Of a stretch of 64,000 nucleotides of DNA, positions 37,019-46,509 are shown piece after piece (position 1 is the stretch's first letter; each line of letters starts with the position of its first letter). A program made the translations under genes and the position numbers. Location: assembly GCA_029862085.1 (NCBI GenBank), contig JAOTXZ010000002.1:1-64000 (forward strand), in the 5' to 3' direction. Below the pieces are notes generated by a model, which worked only from the letters and a program-made list of their open reading frames with translations, searched no databases and was not told the DNA's origin. This DNA is from Candidatus Nitrosopumilus sp. Its GTDB lineage: Archaea; Thermoproteota; Nitrososphaeria; Nitrososphaerales; Nitrosopumilaceae.

Positions 37019-38347
37019 ATGTTTGGTAAATTTGGAAAGAAAAAAATAGATGAATCAACAGAAGATAAAAAACCCAAACAAAAAAACGATCTGTTTACCC
37101 TCCTAGAAAGTTCACCTGAAAAGAGTATAGATCCAAGAGATTCACTAACTGAAAATTTCCCCAAAAAATCATCCACAAAACCTGAAAAAACATCTGAAAT
37201 AAATTCTCTAAAATCAGAAACAGTTTCAAAAACAAATACTTTAAAACCTGAAACCATCTCAAAAACAGATTTTGCCAAACCCAAGACTAACAAAAGAAAT
37301 TCATTAAAACCTAACACAGAGTCTAACGATATAGAGAGCATAAAATCTAAAAAATCATATGAAATTCCAGAATCTAGCATTATTGGCGATAAATCTCAAT
37401 TACTTCTTTTAGAGATTGAAAAGTTACCTGATAAAACAATAAAACCGGTGGTAGATTTTAATGAAAATTGTTTATTTTATCCAATTTTATCAAAAATTGG
37501 TCAATCCCCTGATGATATTTTATTCCTCGATGATCTTGCAGCTGATGGAACTTTGAATAAAGAAGTTTTTGAAAAATTAATCATTTGTCCTCTGCATCCA
37601 GATGCATTTTCTTCTAGTGTAAGACTATACTGTCCAAAATGTAATTCATTAAATGTCGACAAATTAAATCTGTATGAACACAAAAGATGTGGATACATTA
37701 CAGAAAGTAAAGAATATGATTTTTCAGACCCAAAAAATTCTACCTGCCCTTCATGCAAAAAGAAAATTGAAGATTTCAGAAAGGAAATTAGAGTTCCTGC
37801 AATGTGGCACCAATGTATAGACTGTAATGAAAAATTTGATAATGCTATTGTAAAACTATACTGTAGACAACACGAACATGATTTTGATACAAATTCTGGA
37901 CAATTTGTTACCACGTATAGTTACAGACTAAAAGATTACGAGGAACCCATTACTTCTGATGATGATAAGATGCACGAAGACCTGAAAAAATTACTAAATG
38001 AATTTAACTTTTCAGTAGATTTCAAAGCCTCAGTAAAAGGAAAAAGTGGAAACTCACACAAAATTCCAATCTTTGCCAAAAACAAATCCAATGGAGAGGG
38101 AATTGCAATCTTCATCAACCGTCAATCCGAAAATATTTCCCAAGTAGACATTAATTCAATTTTAATTCCAATTTTAGATGTTGGTCCAAAAAGTATTCTG
38201 ATGCTTACCACTGCATCTGTGGAAGAGGATGTAATGCCTATTGCAAAACAATATGGAATTGAAATAATTTCTGCTGATCTTTCAAAAATTATTCAACATG
38301 TTGATGAATTTGTATCTGAAAGATACTCTAGAAATGGTGAGAAGTAG
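37019..38347 (+). CDS. Zn-ribbon protein of the pilus locus (TackOD1-like), disordered N-terminus
   Basis: Repeats rich in 'KPETISKT'. Cys clusters 'CPLHPDAFSSSVRLYCPKCNSLNVDKLNLYEHKRCGYI...CPSCKKKIEDFRKEIRVPAMWHQCIDCNEKFDNAIVKLYC'. Confidence 0.7.
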   Translation: MFGKFGKKKIDESTEDKKPKQKNDLFTLLESSPEKSIDPRDSLTENFPKKSSTKPEKTSEINSLKSETVSKTNTLKPETISKTDFAKPKTNKRNSLKPNTESNDIESIKSKKSYEIPESSIIGDKSQLLLLEIEKLPDKTIKPVVDFNENCLFYPILSKIGQSPDDILFLDDLAADGTLNKEVFEKLIICPLHPDAFSSSVRLYCPKCNSLNVDKLNLYEHKRCGYITESKEYDFSDPKNSTCPSCKKKIEDFRKEIRVPAMWHQCIDCNEKFDNAIVKLYCRQHEHDFDTNSGQFVTTYSYRLKDYEEPITSDDDKMHEDLKKLLNEFNFSVDFKASVKGKSGNSHKIPIFAKNKSNGEGIAIFINRQSENISQVDINSILIPILDVGPKSILMLTTASVEEDVMPIAKQYGIEIISADLSKIIQHVDEFVSERYSRNGEK

Positions 38348-38859
38348 TGTATCATGTTTCAAAAAAATTAGCCTTGAAAAAACGGCGTGGTGTCAGCAAT
38401 ATTATTGGTAGTCTTATAGTATTGGCAGTAGTTGCCTCCGTTGGCTCTGTAATTTTATTTCAGGGACTAAATCAAATTAATGCCTTTAATCAAGAATTAA
38501 CCTTACATGACAAGGAACATAGTGCAGCACTTCGTGAAAAAATTCTATTTGAGCATGTCAGATTTGATCCAGATTCTACAGAATTAGTCCTTTATCTGGC
38601 AAACATTGGGAGCATTGATACTACTATTTCACAGGTAACTGTGGTAAAAATTGATACTCAAGAACTACTTCTACGAGAGAAGCCTCCAGCTGCTAATGCA
38701 ACGATTTTAATTGAAGATCACCAAGAAATAACGCTTAGTCCTACTTTAACTACTGGCATGTGGAATTCCTCTTATTACAATAGTTCAGATTACCGAATTG
38801 TAGTTTCCACATCAAAAGGAAATTTTGAGGATAAAATCGTTGCACCATATAATAATTGA
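38347..38859 (+). CDS. Prepilin-like protein with class III signal peptide
   Basis: 'LKKRRGVSNIIGSLIVLAVVASVGSVILFQGLNQ' N-terminus. GTG start overlaps the upstream stop. Confidence 0.82.
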   Translation: MYHVSKKLALKKRRGVSNIIGSLIVLAVVASVGSVILFQGLNQINAFNQELTLHDKEHSAALREKILFEHVRFDPDSTELVLYLANIGSIDTTISQVTVVKIDTQELLLREKPPAANATILIEDHQEITLSPTLTTGMWNSSYYNSSDYRIVVSTSKGNFEDKIVAPYNN

Positions 38860-38862
38860 GAT

Positions 38863-39585
38863 ATGAACAAAAATAATCTAAATTTAAGCATCCGAAGGTT
38901 TACTCCTCAAAAGAGGAGCGCAGTAGCTGAGGTAATCTCCTCATTATTACTGGTTGTAATTACTGTTGTAGGGGCAGTCATACTCACAACTTTTCTTGAC
39001 GAGTCATTTGTTACGGGAGGTTTGGCTGCAACTGGTGGAACAGACACTTCTTTAAAAACGGTAAGACTACTTGCATATGATACAAGAGATGGTGTTGGCT
39101 TGTTAAATTATACTGGTCTGGATAACCAGTTCTCTGCGGACCAGGTGTTATGTAGAAGTGGTAATGTGGCAGGCTGCAGTCTTGCTAATAACACCAGACC
39201 TTCAGGGAATGGCACTGAATTTATGATAATTCAAATTGAAAATCGAAGTGTAAACTCGATTCATTTAAAGAATATTTATCTTGATAAGGTTAACCATTTT
39301 TGGGATAATTCTATTAGTTCAACATTTGATCCTACCGCACCTGATTCTAATAGTGGAGATTATCCTAAAGATGGAATGTTCTCAATCCTACCTCCGGGTC
39401 AAACAACGGCTCCATATGTTCAAAACCAAAGCAATGAAATAGTTGGTGGTGAGACTGTGGATTTATTGATAAAACTTGATAGTACTAATCCAGATATTGA
39501 ACTTAGTAAAACCATCAGAGTTCAATTAAATGTTGGTACTAATACTTTGCAAGACTTTTTGATACAAAGCGGAGGGGCACAATGA
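38863..39585 (+). CDS. Prepilin-like protein
   Basis: 'PQKRSAVAEVISSLLLVVITVVGAVILTTFLDE'. Confidence 0.82.
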   Translation: MNKNNLNLSIRRFTPQKRSAVAEVISSLLLVVITVVGAVILTTFLDESFVTGGLAATGGTDTSLKTVRLLAYDTRDGVGLLNYTGLDNQFSADQVLCRSGNVAGCSLANNTRPSGNGTEFMIIQIENRSVNSIHLKNIYLDKVNHFWDNSISSTFDPTAPDSNSGDYPKDGMFSILPPGQTTAPYVQNQSNEIVGGETVDLLIKLDSTNPDIELSKTIRVQLNVGTNTLQDFLIQSGGAQ

Positions 39586-41543
39586 AATTCAAAAACTCTC
39601 AAATTGATCTAAAACCTCGACGTGGGCTTTCATCTATAGTTGGAGCTTTACTCTTTGTGGTCCTAATGGTTGCCGCATTTGCCGTAGTCGGTGTGGCATT
39701 GAATTCGCAAACTGAAATTGTGGAAACTAGTAGAGACGTAACTCAATTTGGTATTGAACGAAACGCAGAAGCTTTTGATCTGACATCCATCAGCCAACCA
39801 GCTGGTCAATTTCTAGATGTCAATCTAATCAATCAAGGACCAAATGCGGCTGAAATGTTTACCATGGTCATGACAAACAAATCAGATGCGGGTCAACCGA
39901 CCAGAACATTTGAAATTCCAAGTAGTACATCATTTCTTCCTCCTGGTGCTGATTCCCCAACCGACATTGTTGATACTCTAAACATTAACATGACTATACC
40001 TGGTGCAGGAATCATAGAAAGTTATGATTTCAAAGTTATTTCTTCCCTTGGAACGATAAAAAAATTAAGTGTTGAATGTAATGGGGATACTGGTACTTGC
40101 GGTCCAGTTACAGGACCCGTAGGTGCGGGAGCTTTGGATTCTGAATTATTTTTAGATGGTCCAACTGCCGTAAATGGGCACACCACTACCATCATAATGT
40201 TTATTCAAAATACAGGCGATGAATCAGTATATGACGTAGAACCCAAAGAACTTTGTGCTGACATGTGGACAACCACGGGATCTGGAAACTTTAGTCCTTG
40301 TGCATTAACACCAACACCGCCAATTCCAGAATTAGCTGCAGGAGCTGTTGCAATTTTCAAATGGGATGGCACGGTTTTATGTGATATTGGAGATACGTTT
40401 ACCATGACAAATGGTGTAAAAGGAAATGACTCTCCTGGAGGAAGCCCAGTTACTCCAAGTACTGATGATTCTGATTCTGTAGAATGTATTGATCCAAATG
40501 ACTGTGGACCTGGTGGCTGCGGTCCAGGTGGAGATGAGGGCGGTCCGTCTATAATCTTAATTGATGATTTATTGATTAAACCATCTTTGTTCTTGACAAT
40601 TCCATCACCCTTTGGTTCCGTGCCTTCAGCTGGTAGTGCTGATGATGATCTTGGTGTTTGGGGAGTCCAGGTTGCAAACCCTCTAAATTTTACCATTGGT
40701 GTTACCAAGGTGACAATTACAGCATTTGCTCCAGGAGCAAACAGCAATCTCAAAATTTTTGATCCATCCACTGAAAGTCATAATGTTTCTCCTAGGTTTT
40801 CAGGAGTTGCTGACGATAATGGCTCTTGGATTAACGATGCTGAAAACGTTTTGGTTTGGAAGAATTTTACAGACCCAATTATTCTTACTCCATATTCAGC
40901 TGAAACTTTTATGTTTAAAGCCAATCCGTGGACAAATAGTGTGGATTTAGAAGCCATAATTGTTCAAACTTCGATATTTTCCACTTCGGGGTCTTTTGGT
41001 AAAGCAGCTTATCAAACAACAATGTTTCCCGCTGGCGGTTCTGCAGATGCCCCAATTTCAAATGTATATCTTTCAACTACAGTAGATTCTAGAGACTCTG
41101 CTGATATTCGAGGTCACGTGAACGGCCTGAAAAATGGAACTTCACATGAATTTGTTGTGGTAATGGCCGATATGGATGATAATGATGGCTCTTACATGGC
41201 ACAGGACACCGAATTTATTATTAATGTACCAAGACTGTGGGGACTACCGGTCATTAATGATGCCAAAACAACTAATGTTTATAAAAATGCAACCGAACCA
41301 CAAATTATCCCACACAGTGATGGCTCTTATCAAATAATTGGCCTCTTGAACCAAACTATCGGTTCTGCGGGAAATCCAGACACTGCTACAATTACTTTTA
41401 ATTCCACGGCTCCTGAGGAAAAAACTGAGAGATTGTACATAATGTATGTACTGGGGAACGGAATTACAAACGCAGGTGAATCAGTAGGTCCGCTATCAGA
41501 AGTTGTAATTCATGTAATTGGAAATGTTACAGGATATCCATAA
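39582..41543 (+). CDS. Very large prepilin-like protein (653 aa)
   Basis: 'KPRRGLSSIVGALLFVVLMVAAFAVVGVALNSQ' N-terminus; long Ig/CARDB-like extracellular part with 'CGPGGCGPGGDEGG'. ATG overlaps the previous stop (ATGA). Confidence 0.82.
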   Translation: MKFKNSQIDLKPRRGLSSIVGALLFVVLMVAAFAVVGVALNSQTEIVETSRDVTQFGIERNAEAFDLTSISQPAGQFLDVNLINQGPNAAEMFTMVMTNKSDAGQPTRTFEIPSSTSFLPPGADSPTDIVDTLNINMTIPGAGIIESYDFKVISSLGTIKKLSVECNGDTGTCGPVTGPVGAGALDSELFLDGPTAVNGHTTTIIMFIQNTGDESVYDVEPKELCADMWTTTGSGNFSPCALTPTPPIPELAAGAVAIFKWDGTVLCDIGDTFTMTNGVKGNDSPGGSPVTPSTDDSDSVECIDPNDCGPGGCGPGGDEGGPSIILIDDLLIKPSLFLTIPSPFGSVPSAGSADDDLGVWGVQVANPLNFTIGVTKVTITAFAPGANSNLKIFDPSTESHNVSPRFSGVADDNGSWINDAENVLVWKNFTDPIILTPYSAETFMFKANPWTNSVDLEAIIVQTSIFSTSGSFGKAAYQTTMFPAGGSADAPISNVYLSTTVDSRDSADIRGHVNGLKNGTSHEFVVVMADMDDNDGSYMAQDTEFIINVPRLWGLPVINDAKTTNVYKNATEPQIIPHSDGSYQIIGLLNQTIGSAGNPDTATITFNSTAPEEKTERLYIMYVLGNGITNAGESVGPLSEVVIHVIGNVTGYP

Positions 41544-41995
41544 TGAAAATTGGAAAACCATAAAATAATTATTTTTTAAAATTATAATTCAAAATTTATC
41601 AGAAAAAAAATTATTTCCAAAATCTGCTAATCCTTTTCCTCAAAAAATGAGGTCTTTTTAAAACCTTGAATAAAAAAAATTTATAAAATAAATTTGATAT
41701 TAGGGAAAAATTTTGGGTTTTTACTCACATTGTATTACTGATAATATCTCAGTTTTCGAGATTTGGAATTAGATATCATGTCTGTCACAATAATAATTAG
41801 GACTGTAAATCAAAAAAAAATCTATTTTACAAGACCCGAGGATTATGATTAACTTCATACTAAAAAAACACCAGAGCCCCTACACGGTTATTTCCCCTAT
41901 TGTCTGTCCTCGATGGCGAAATTCATTTATTTTATTAAAAATGTTTAATTTCAACCCTCAGTAGTGAACAGATCAAATCGTTTATCCATCATTTT

Positions 41996-42016
41996 TGTAA
42001 CAAAATTTTTGTCACA
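41996..42016. promoter_or_regulatory. Inverted repeat TGTAACAAA-ATT-TTTGTCACA upstream of the candidate major pilin gene
   Basis: Same arms (one mismatch) and same 3-bp spacer as 1890-1910; ends 76 bp before the ATG at 42093. Confidence 0.5.
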
Positions 42017-42092
42017 AAATTATGACTAAATTATGTAGTTCATTTTGCACAAATACATCTATATCTCCAATACAAATTGAAGCATATCAATA

Positions 42093-42746
42093 ATGACAAA
42101 ACTACATACAAAAAATAGAAAAATGGCCTCCAGAAGAGCAGTTGCTCCAGTCATAGCAACCCTACTTTTGGTAGCAATTGCAGTCGTTGGCGGAAGTATC
42201 ATCTTTGTGTTCTCACAAGGATTCTTCAGCCAAGCCCAAGTCAGCGGTTCACCACAAATTGAATCCGTTGAAATTATTGGTTATGACGCATCCGACACTC
42301 TAAGATTGACACTTCATGATGGCATCTTCTCAACTAATGCTACTACCCCATTTGATCAAGCATCATCTACAGACGGTATAGCAATTGGTGACAGAATTGG
42401 TATCTATGTACAAAATCAAAGTGCTCAAGCAATAACTCTCCAAGAAATTAGCGTTGCAGGAGTGGTATACAATTATCCAACAACAGCTCCAACTGCAACA
42501 CTAGGTGCATACACAGCAACTCCACCAGCACAAGGTGAATTTATCATCATTACAAATGGTGTAGTCGGTACTACTGGTGTTGTAAAAACCAATGCCGCAC
42601 CAATTTTGGAAGCAGGTGAAGAAGCAACTATCCTAGTAAATCTGGATAGAGGAATGTCAGATGGTAGAGACGCACAGTTTAAGATTGAAACTGGAACAGG
42701 CTCTATATTTGTCGGAACAATTATTGCAGGTCAACAAAGTGGATAA
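42093..42746 (+). CDS. Archaellin/pilin-like protein (candidate major pilin)
   Basis: 'ASRRAVAPVIATLLLVAIAVVGGSIIFVFSQGFFSQAQVSGSPQIESVEIIGYDASD'. Confidence 0.88.
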   Translation: MTKLHTKNRKMASRRAVAPVIATLLLVAIAVVGGSIIFVFSQGFFSQAQVSGSPQIESVEIIGYDASDTLRLTLHDGIFSTNATTPFDQASSTDGIAIGDRIGIYVQNQSAQAITLQEISVAGVVYNYPTTAPTATLGAYTATPPAQGEFIIITNGVVGTTGVVKTNAAPILEAGEEATILVNLDRGMSDGRDAQFKIETGTGSIFVGTIIAGQQSG

Positions 42747-42772
42747 CTCCACCTTTTTTTTATGGAGAAAAA

Positions 42773-45565
42773 ATGAAAAAAGAAACAAAAACAAAAACCA
42801 AAAAGACAGCAATAGTTTTACTTTTATCCTTAACATTATTGGCAAGTGGGAATTTACAAGTAGCCTCTGCCCAAAATCTTGATACCCTTTCTACATTTAA
42901 TATTCATGTTGCAATTACGCCTTCTCATGTGTCGGAGGGTTCAGAAACATATCCAATAGGATATGTCTACATTTTAAATAAAAATGGAGTAGCCATTTCA
43001 ACTTTTGATGATGTTGATGTATACTTAACCTCTGACAATCCATCTGTTGCATCAGTTCCAGAAAAAATTATTTTTCCTGCAAACGCTGATTTTGCTAAAT
43101 TCGATATAACTACTGGTCAAAACGGTAAAACTATAATTACTGCTGAATTAAAAAATCAAATTGGATTTACTGATATTCAGGTTGGCTCTGATAATTCTCG
43201 CCTTCCTGATGACTTGGTTCTAGAATTAAATATACCAACAGAGAAAATGCATGTAAATTCTGAGATGCCATTTTCAGCCGTTTTGAAAACTAGTGATGAT
43301 CAGATTGTTCGTGCACCATATGATATTGAAATAATTTTAGATTATCAAAAATCTCTCGCAGTTCCTAATGAGGACAAACTAGTAATTAAATCCGGAGAAT
43401 TTTATGCTTGGGGTACTATTACAACATTTGAAAAAGTAGGAAATGCATACTTGAGGGCAATTCAAGCCGATACTCAACTTGATACCGCAGTGAGCATATC
43501 GATATCTTCTACTCTTCCTGCTGCTTTGAATCTCAACATTTATCCTTATTTGATTCCAGCTGAAATCGACAGGACTATAGATATTTTTGTTAGCGTTGTG
43601 GATTCAAATGGTGATCCAACAGTAGCCTCTGAAGATATTCCACTAAAGTTTTTTTCAAATAACCAAGATTACCTTGGTGATGATTTAGATGATACAATGG
43701 AGGAGACTAACATGGTAATCAAGAAAGGAGAATTTGGTTATCACTTTAAGCAAAATTTGGATTTAATCGGTTTAGTTAGTAATGACCTTTTAATTGGTGT
43801 TAGCTCTGCTGGTATGGGTGTTGCCATTGACAAGTTTCAAACTGTAGGAGAATCTATCAGCATTGAGGATCAAAGAATAAGCGGTGCTGGAAGTTTAATA
43901 ACGTCTTCACGAGTTGTAAAGGCAACTGATGACAAGTCTGTTCAACTCTTTGGGCCTTTAAAAATTCCAAGTAATTCCACTGCTCTTTTTGCATATCAGA
44001 TTGCCATAGAGGAGGATGATGATGATGATGATCTAGATGAGCATAGTCCATTCGAGGAAATGGATGTGGAGGCTTGCATAGACCAACAATTTGAAGAAGA
44101 AGAGTTCAGACGAGAGGGTGAGCTTACTCAAGATATTGGAGGTGTTGGTGATGTTGAGGGAGACACAACTCAAACAGGAACTGATACTGATATTGATACT
44201 GATGATTGTGATGTAACAGTTTGGGATATTAACCATCTTGAAGAGGGTAACAAATATCCAATTCAAGCAAATGAAGATTATCGTGCTACAGGATTAATCC
44301 AGCTTTTAGATGTGATTTCTGAGGATTCCACACTAGGCAAGGTAGTAGATGCTGGAAATATTCGTCCCTCATATTCATACGGGGTAGCTGAGATAGAGAC
44401 AACTCAAAAAAGTGGAGAGTTTTTAATTTCTGCACAAATTAAAGGCGTAGGATCAGGGTCGATTAGAACTGAAGTAGTGAACTCTTTGGAACAAAAACAG
44501 ATTAAAGCATTTTCGCCTACTGGGGAAGACACAATTTTAATTAACCGTGACGGATCATTTGATGTCTTCTTGGTAGCTTTGGATGCAAGTGATAGACCCA
44601 AAGTTCTTGAAGAAGATAAACGGTATTTAATTACACCTAGTAACGGTGTCGTGGATATTGTAAAAGGCTCTACATTTGGACATACCAACCTTCAAAGTGA
44701 ATCATTTTCTCTTGTCGATGGAGGTGCAGTGGTTCTCAAAGTAGCTCCAATTGGTCAAGACGCAGACCTATCTTTGGAATCCACCAGTCTATTTGAAACT
44801 CAGTTATCCTCAAAAATCAACGTTTTATTTCCACTCGACAAACTAGACATCGAAAAAGAAAATCATGTTGGTGTAATCCAGATGGTTGACCTCCAGGGAA
44901 ACCCAATCAAATCCTTTAAGGATATTCGAGCTAAAATCATCTCATCAAATGAGGGAATCGTGCGAACATTGGGTGATGCTGTAATTAAACAAGGTGATTC
45001 CTATGCTGAATTTCCAATCGAAACCACTCGTAACATGGGTTCGGCTCTTATTTCCTCTACTGCAAGAGGTGTAGTGGGAGGTGAATCTACAATTAGTACA
45101 TCTACCTCCTCATCTTCATTGACTATTGTTACTAGCGGTTTGGTCGAACCAATGCCAGTAAATCAAGAAGTTATGGTAAAGATATTTGTAGATGATGATA
45201 CTGCTGATTCTGTCGCAGGAGCAACTGTAAGGATTACTTCTAATGTAAATGCCACTGTAAATCCTGATTTAGTTCGAACGGGTTCTGACGGAAGTGCTAC
45301 TTTTACTCTTACTGCTTTGAATGGTCCTGAAATACCTCTGGACTTTTCTGCAACTGCAGAAGGATATAGACCTGGGAATGACAGCTATGATATTCTCGTC
45401 GATACTCCTGCAGGAGGAGTTCAAGAGGTTCAATTGCCACAAGAGCTAGTATATGTGATAATTGGGGGTATTGTCATAGTGGCAGTTGTAGTAGGCTTGT
45501 TCCTTAAAAAATCAAAGGAACCTTTGGATGAAGAAGAAGAGCCTTGGGAAGATGAGGATATTTAA
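42773..45565 (+). CDS. Large surface protein: signal peptide, Ig-like modules, acidic insert, C-terminal TM anchor
   Basis: N-terminal 'TAIVLLLSLTLLASGNLQVASAQ'; acidic insert 'EEDDDDDDLDEHSPFEEMDVEA'; C-terminal 'LVYVIIGGIVIVAVVVGLFLKKSKEPLDEEEEPWEDEDI'. Confidence 0.85.
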   Translation: MKKETKTKTKKTAIVLLLSLTLLASGNLQVASAQNLDTLSTFNIHVAITPSHVSEGSETYPIGYVYILNKNGVAISTFDDVDVYLTSDNPSVASVPEKIIFPANADFAKFDITTGQNGKTIITAELKNQIGFTDIQVGSDNSRLPDDLVLELNIPTEKMHVNSEMPFSAVLKTSDDQIVRAPYDIEIILDYQKSLAVPNEDKLVIKSGEFYAWGTITTFEKVGNAYLRAIQADTQLDTAVSISISSTLPAALNLNIYPYLIPAEIDRTIDIFVSVVDSNGDPTVASEDIPLKFFSNNQDYLGDDLDDTMEETNMVIKKGEFGYHFKQNLDLIGLVSNDLLIGVSSAGMGVAIDKFQTVGESISIEDQRISGAGSLITSSRVVKATDDKSVQLFGPLKIPSNSTALFAYQIAIEEDDDDDDLDEHSPFEEMDVEACIDQQFEEEEFRREGELTQDIGGVGDVEGDTTQTGTDTDIDTDDCDVTVWDINHLEEGNKYPIQANEDYRATGLIQLLDVISEDSTLGKVVDAGNIRPSYSYGVAEIETTQKSGEFLISAQIKGVGSGSIRTEVVNSLEQKQIKAFSPTGEDTILINRDGSFDVFLVALDASDRPKVLEEDKRYLITPSNGVVDIVKGSTFGHTNLQSESFSLVDGGAVVLKVAPIGQDADLSLESTSLFETQLSSKINVLFPLDKLDIEKENHVGVIQMVDLQGNPIKSFKDIRAKIISSNEGIVRTLGDAVIKQGDSYAEFPIETTRNMGSALISSTARGVVGGESTISTSTSSSSLTIVTSGLVEPMPVNQEVMVKIFVDDDTADSVAGATVRITSNVNATVNPDLVRTGSDGSATFTLTALNGPEIPLDFSATAEGYRPGNDSYDILVDTPAGGVQEVQLPQELVYVIIGGIVIVAVVVGLFLKKSKEPLDEEEEPWEDEDI
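44015..44032 (+). repeat. (GAT)6 trinucleotide run encoding Asp residues in the surface protein
   Basis: Read directly: gatgatgatgatgatgat. Confidence 0.9.
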
Positions 45566-45589
45566 TTAGATTCTTTTCTTTTCAATTAC

Positions 45590-46483
45590 TTGATGATTAC
45601 AGTTTGGTTGAGGGTTATACGCATTAGATTTCTTTTAGCTTCAGTTATTGCAGTGTCAGTTGGTCTTGCAATAAACTGGAACTTGAATGGATCGATTGAT
45701 TTTTTTTCGGCAGTTCTGACTTTTGCAGGGGTGATGGCTTTGCATGCTAGTGTTGATTTGTTAAATGATTTTTGGGATTATAAACGAGGAATTGACACTA
45801 GTACAAAGAGAACTAAAATGAGCGGTGGAACTGGCGTCCTACCTGAAGGACTCTTAAAACCATCCTCAGTTTATCGGGCGGGAATTGCATTTTTAATAAT
45901 CGGTGGAGCAATTGGTTTATTTTTTGTGTTTACTGATGGATGGATGATTGCAGTCATTCTTGCATTTGCAATTTTTTCAATTTATTTTTATTCCACCAAA
46001 ATTGTGGATTCTGGCCTTGCAGAATTTTTTGTAGCCGTTAAAGGAACCATGATTGTACTTGGAACATATTTTATCCAATCAAATCAAATAACCACAGAAG
46101 CAGCTTTGGGTGGAATTATAGTTGGCGTTTTATCCTCATTAGTTCTCTTTATAGCATCTTTTCCCGATTTTGAGGCTGATAAATCAAAAGGTCGGAAAAC
46201 TTTGGTTATTGCAGTGGGAAAGCAAAATGCCACTTTAGTATTCTGGGTGTTTCCAATTGTTTCAGTTGGATGTTTAATATTTGGAATTGTCTTACAACTA
46301 TTCCCCACATCTGTCCTAATTGCATTAGTGCCGATTCCGTTGATAATATTGGCAGGGATGGGGCTTAGGAAGAATTATAAAAATTCTGATTTGTTGTTTC
46401 CATCAATGTCAAAAACTTTGATGTATAGTAGGTTAACTGGTATCTTATTTGTAATTGGAATCTTGATTGGTATTTATCCTTAA
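45590..46483 (+). CDS. UbiA/MenA family prenyltransferase
   Basis: 'DLLNDFWDYKRGIDT', 'FIASFPDFEADKSKGRKTL'; multiple TM helices. Confidence 0.88.
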   Translation: MMITVWLRVIRIRFLLASVIAVSVGLAINWNLNGSIDFFSAVLTFAGVMALHASVDLLNDFWDYKRGIDTSTKRTKMSGGTGVLPEGLLKPSSVYRAGIAFLIIGGAIGLFFVFTDGWMIAVILAFAIFSIYFYSTKIVDSGLAEFFVAVKGTMIVLGTYFIQSNQITTEAALGGIIVGVLSSLVLFIASFPDFEADKSKGRKTLVIAVGKQNATLVFWVFPIVSVGCLIFGIVLQLFPTSVLIALVPIPLIILAGMGLRKNYKNSDLLFPSMSKTLMYSRLTGILFVIGILIGIYP

Positions 46484-46509
46484 ATTTGTACAATTAAATT
46501 CAACGTTTT

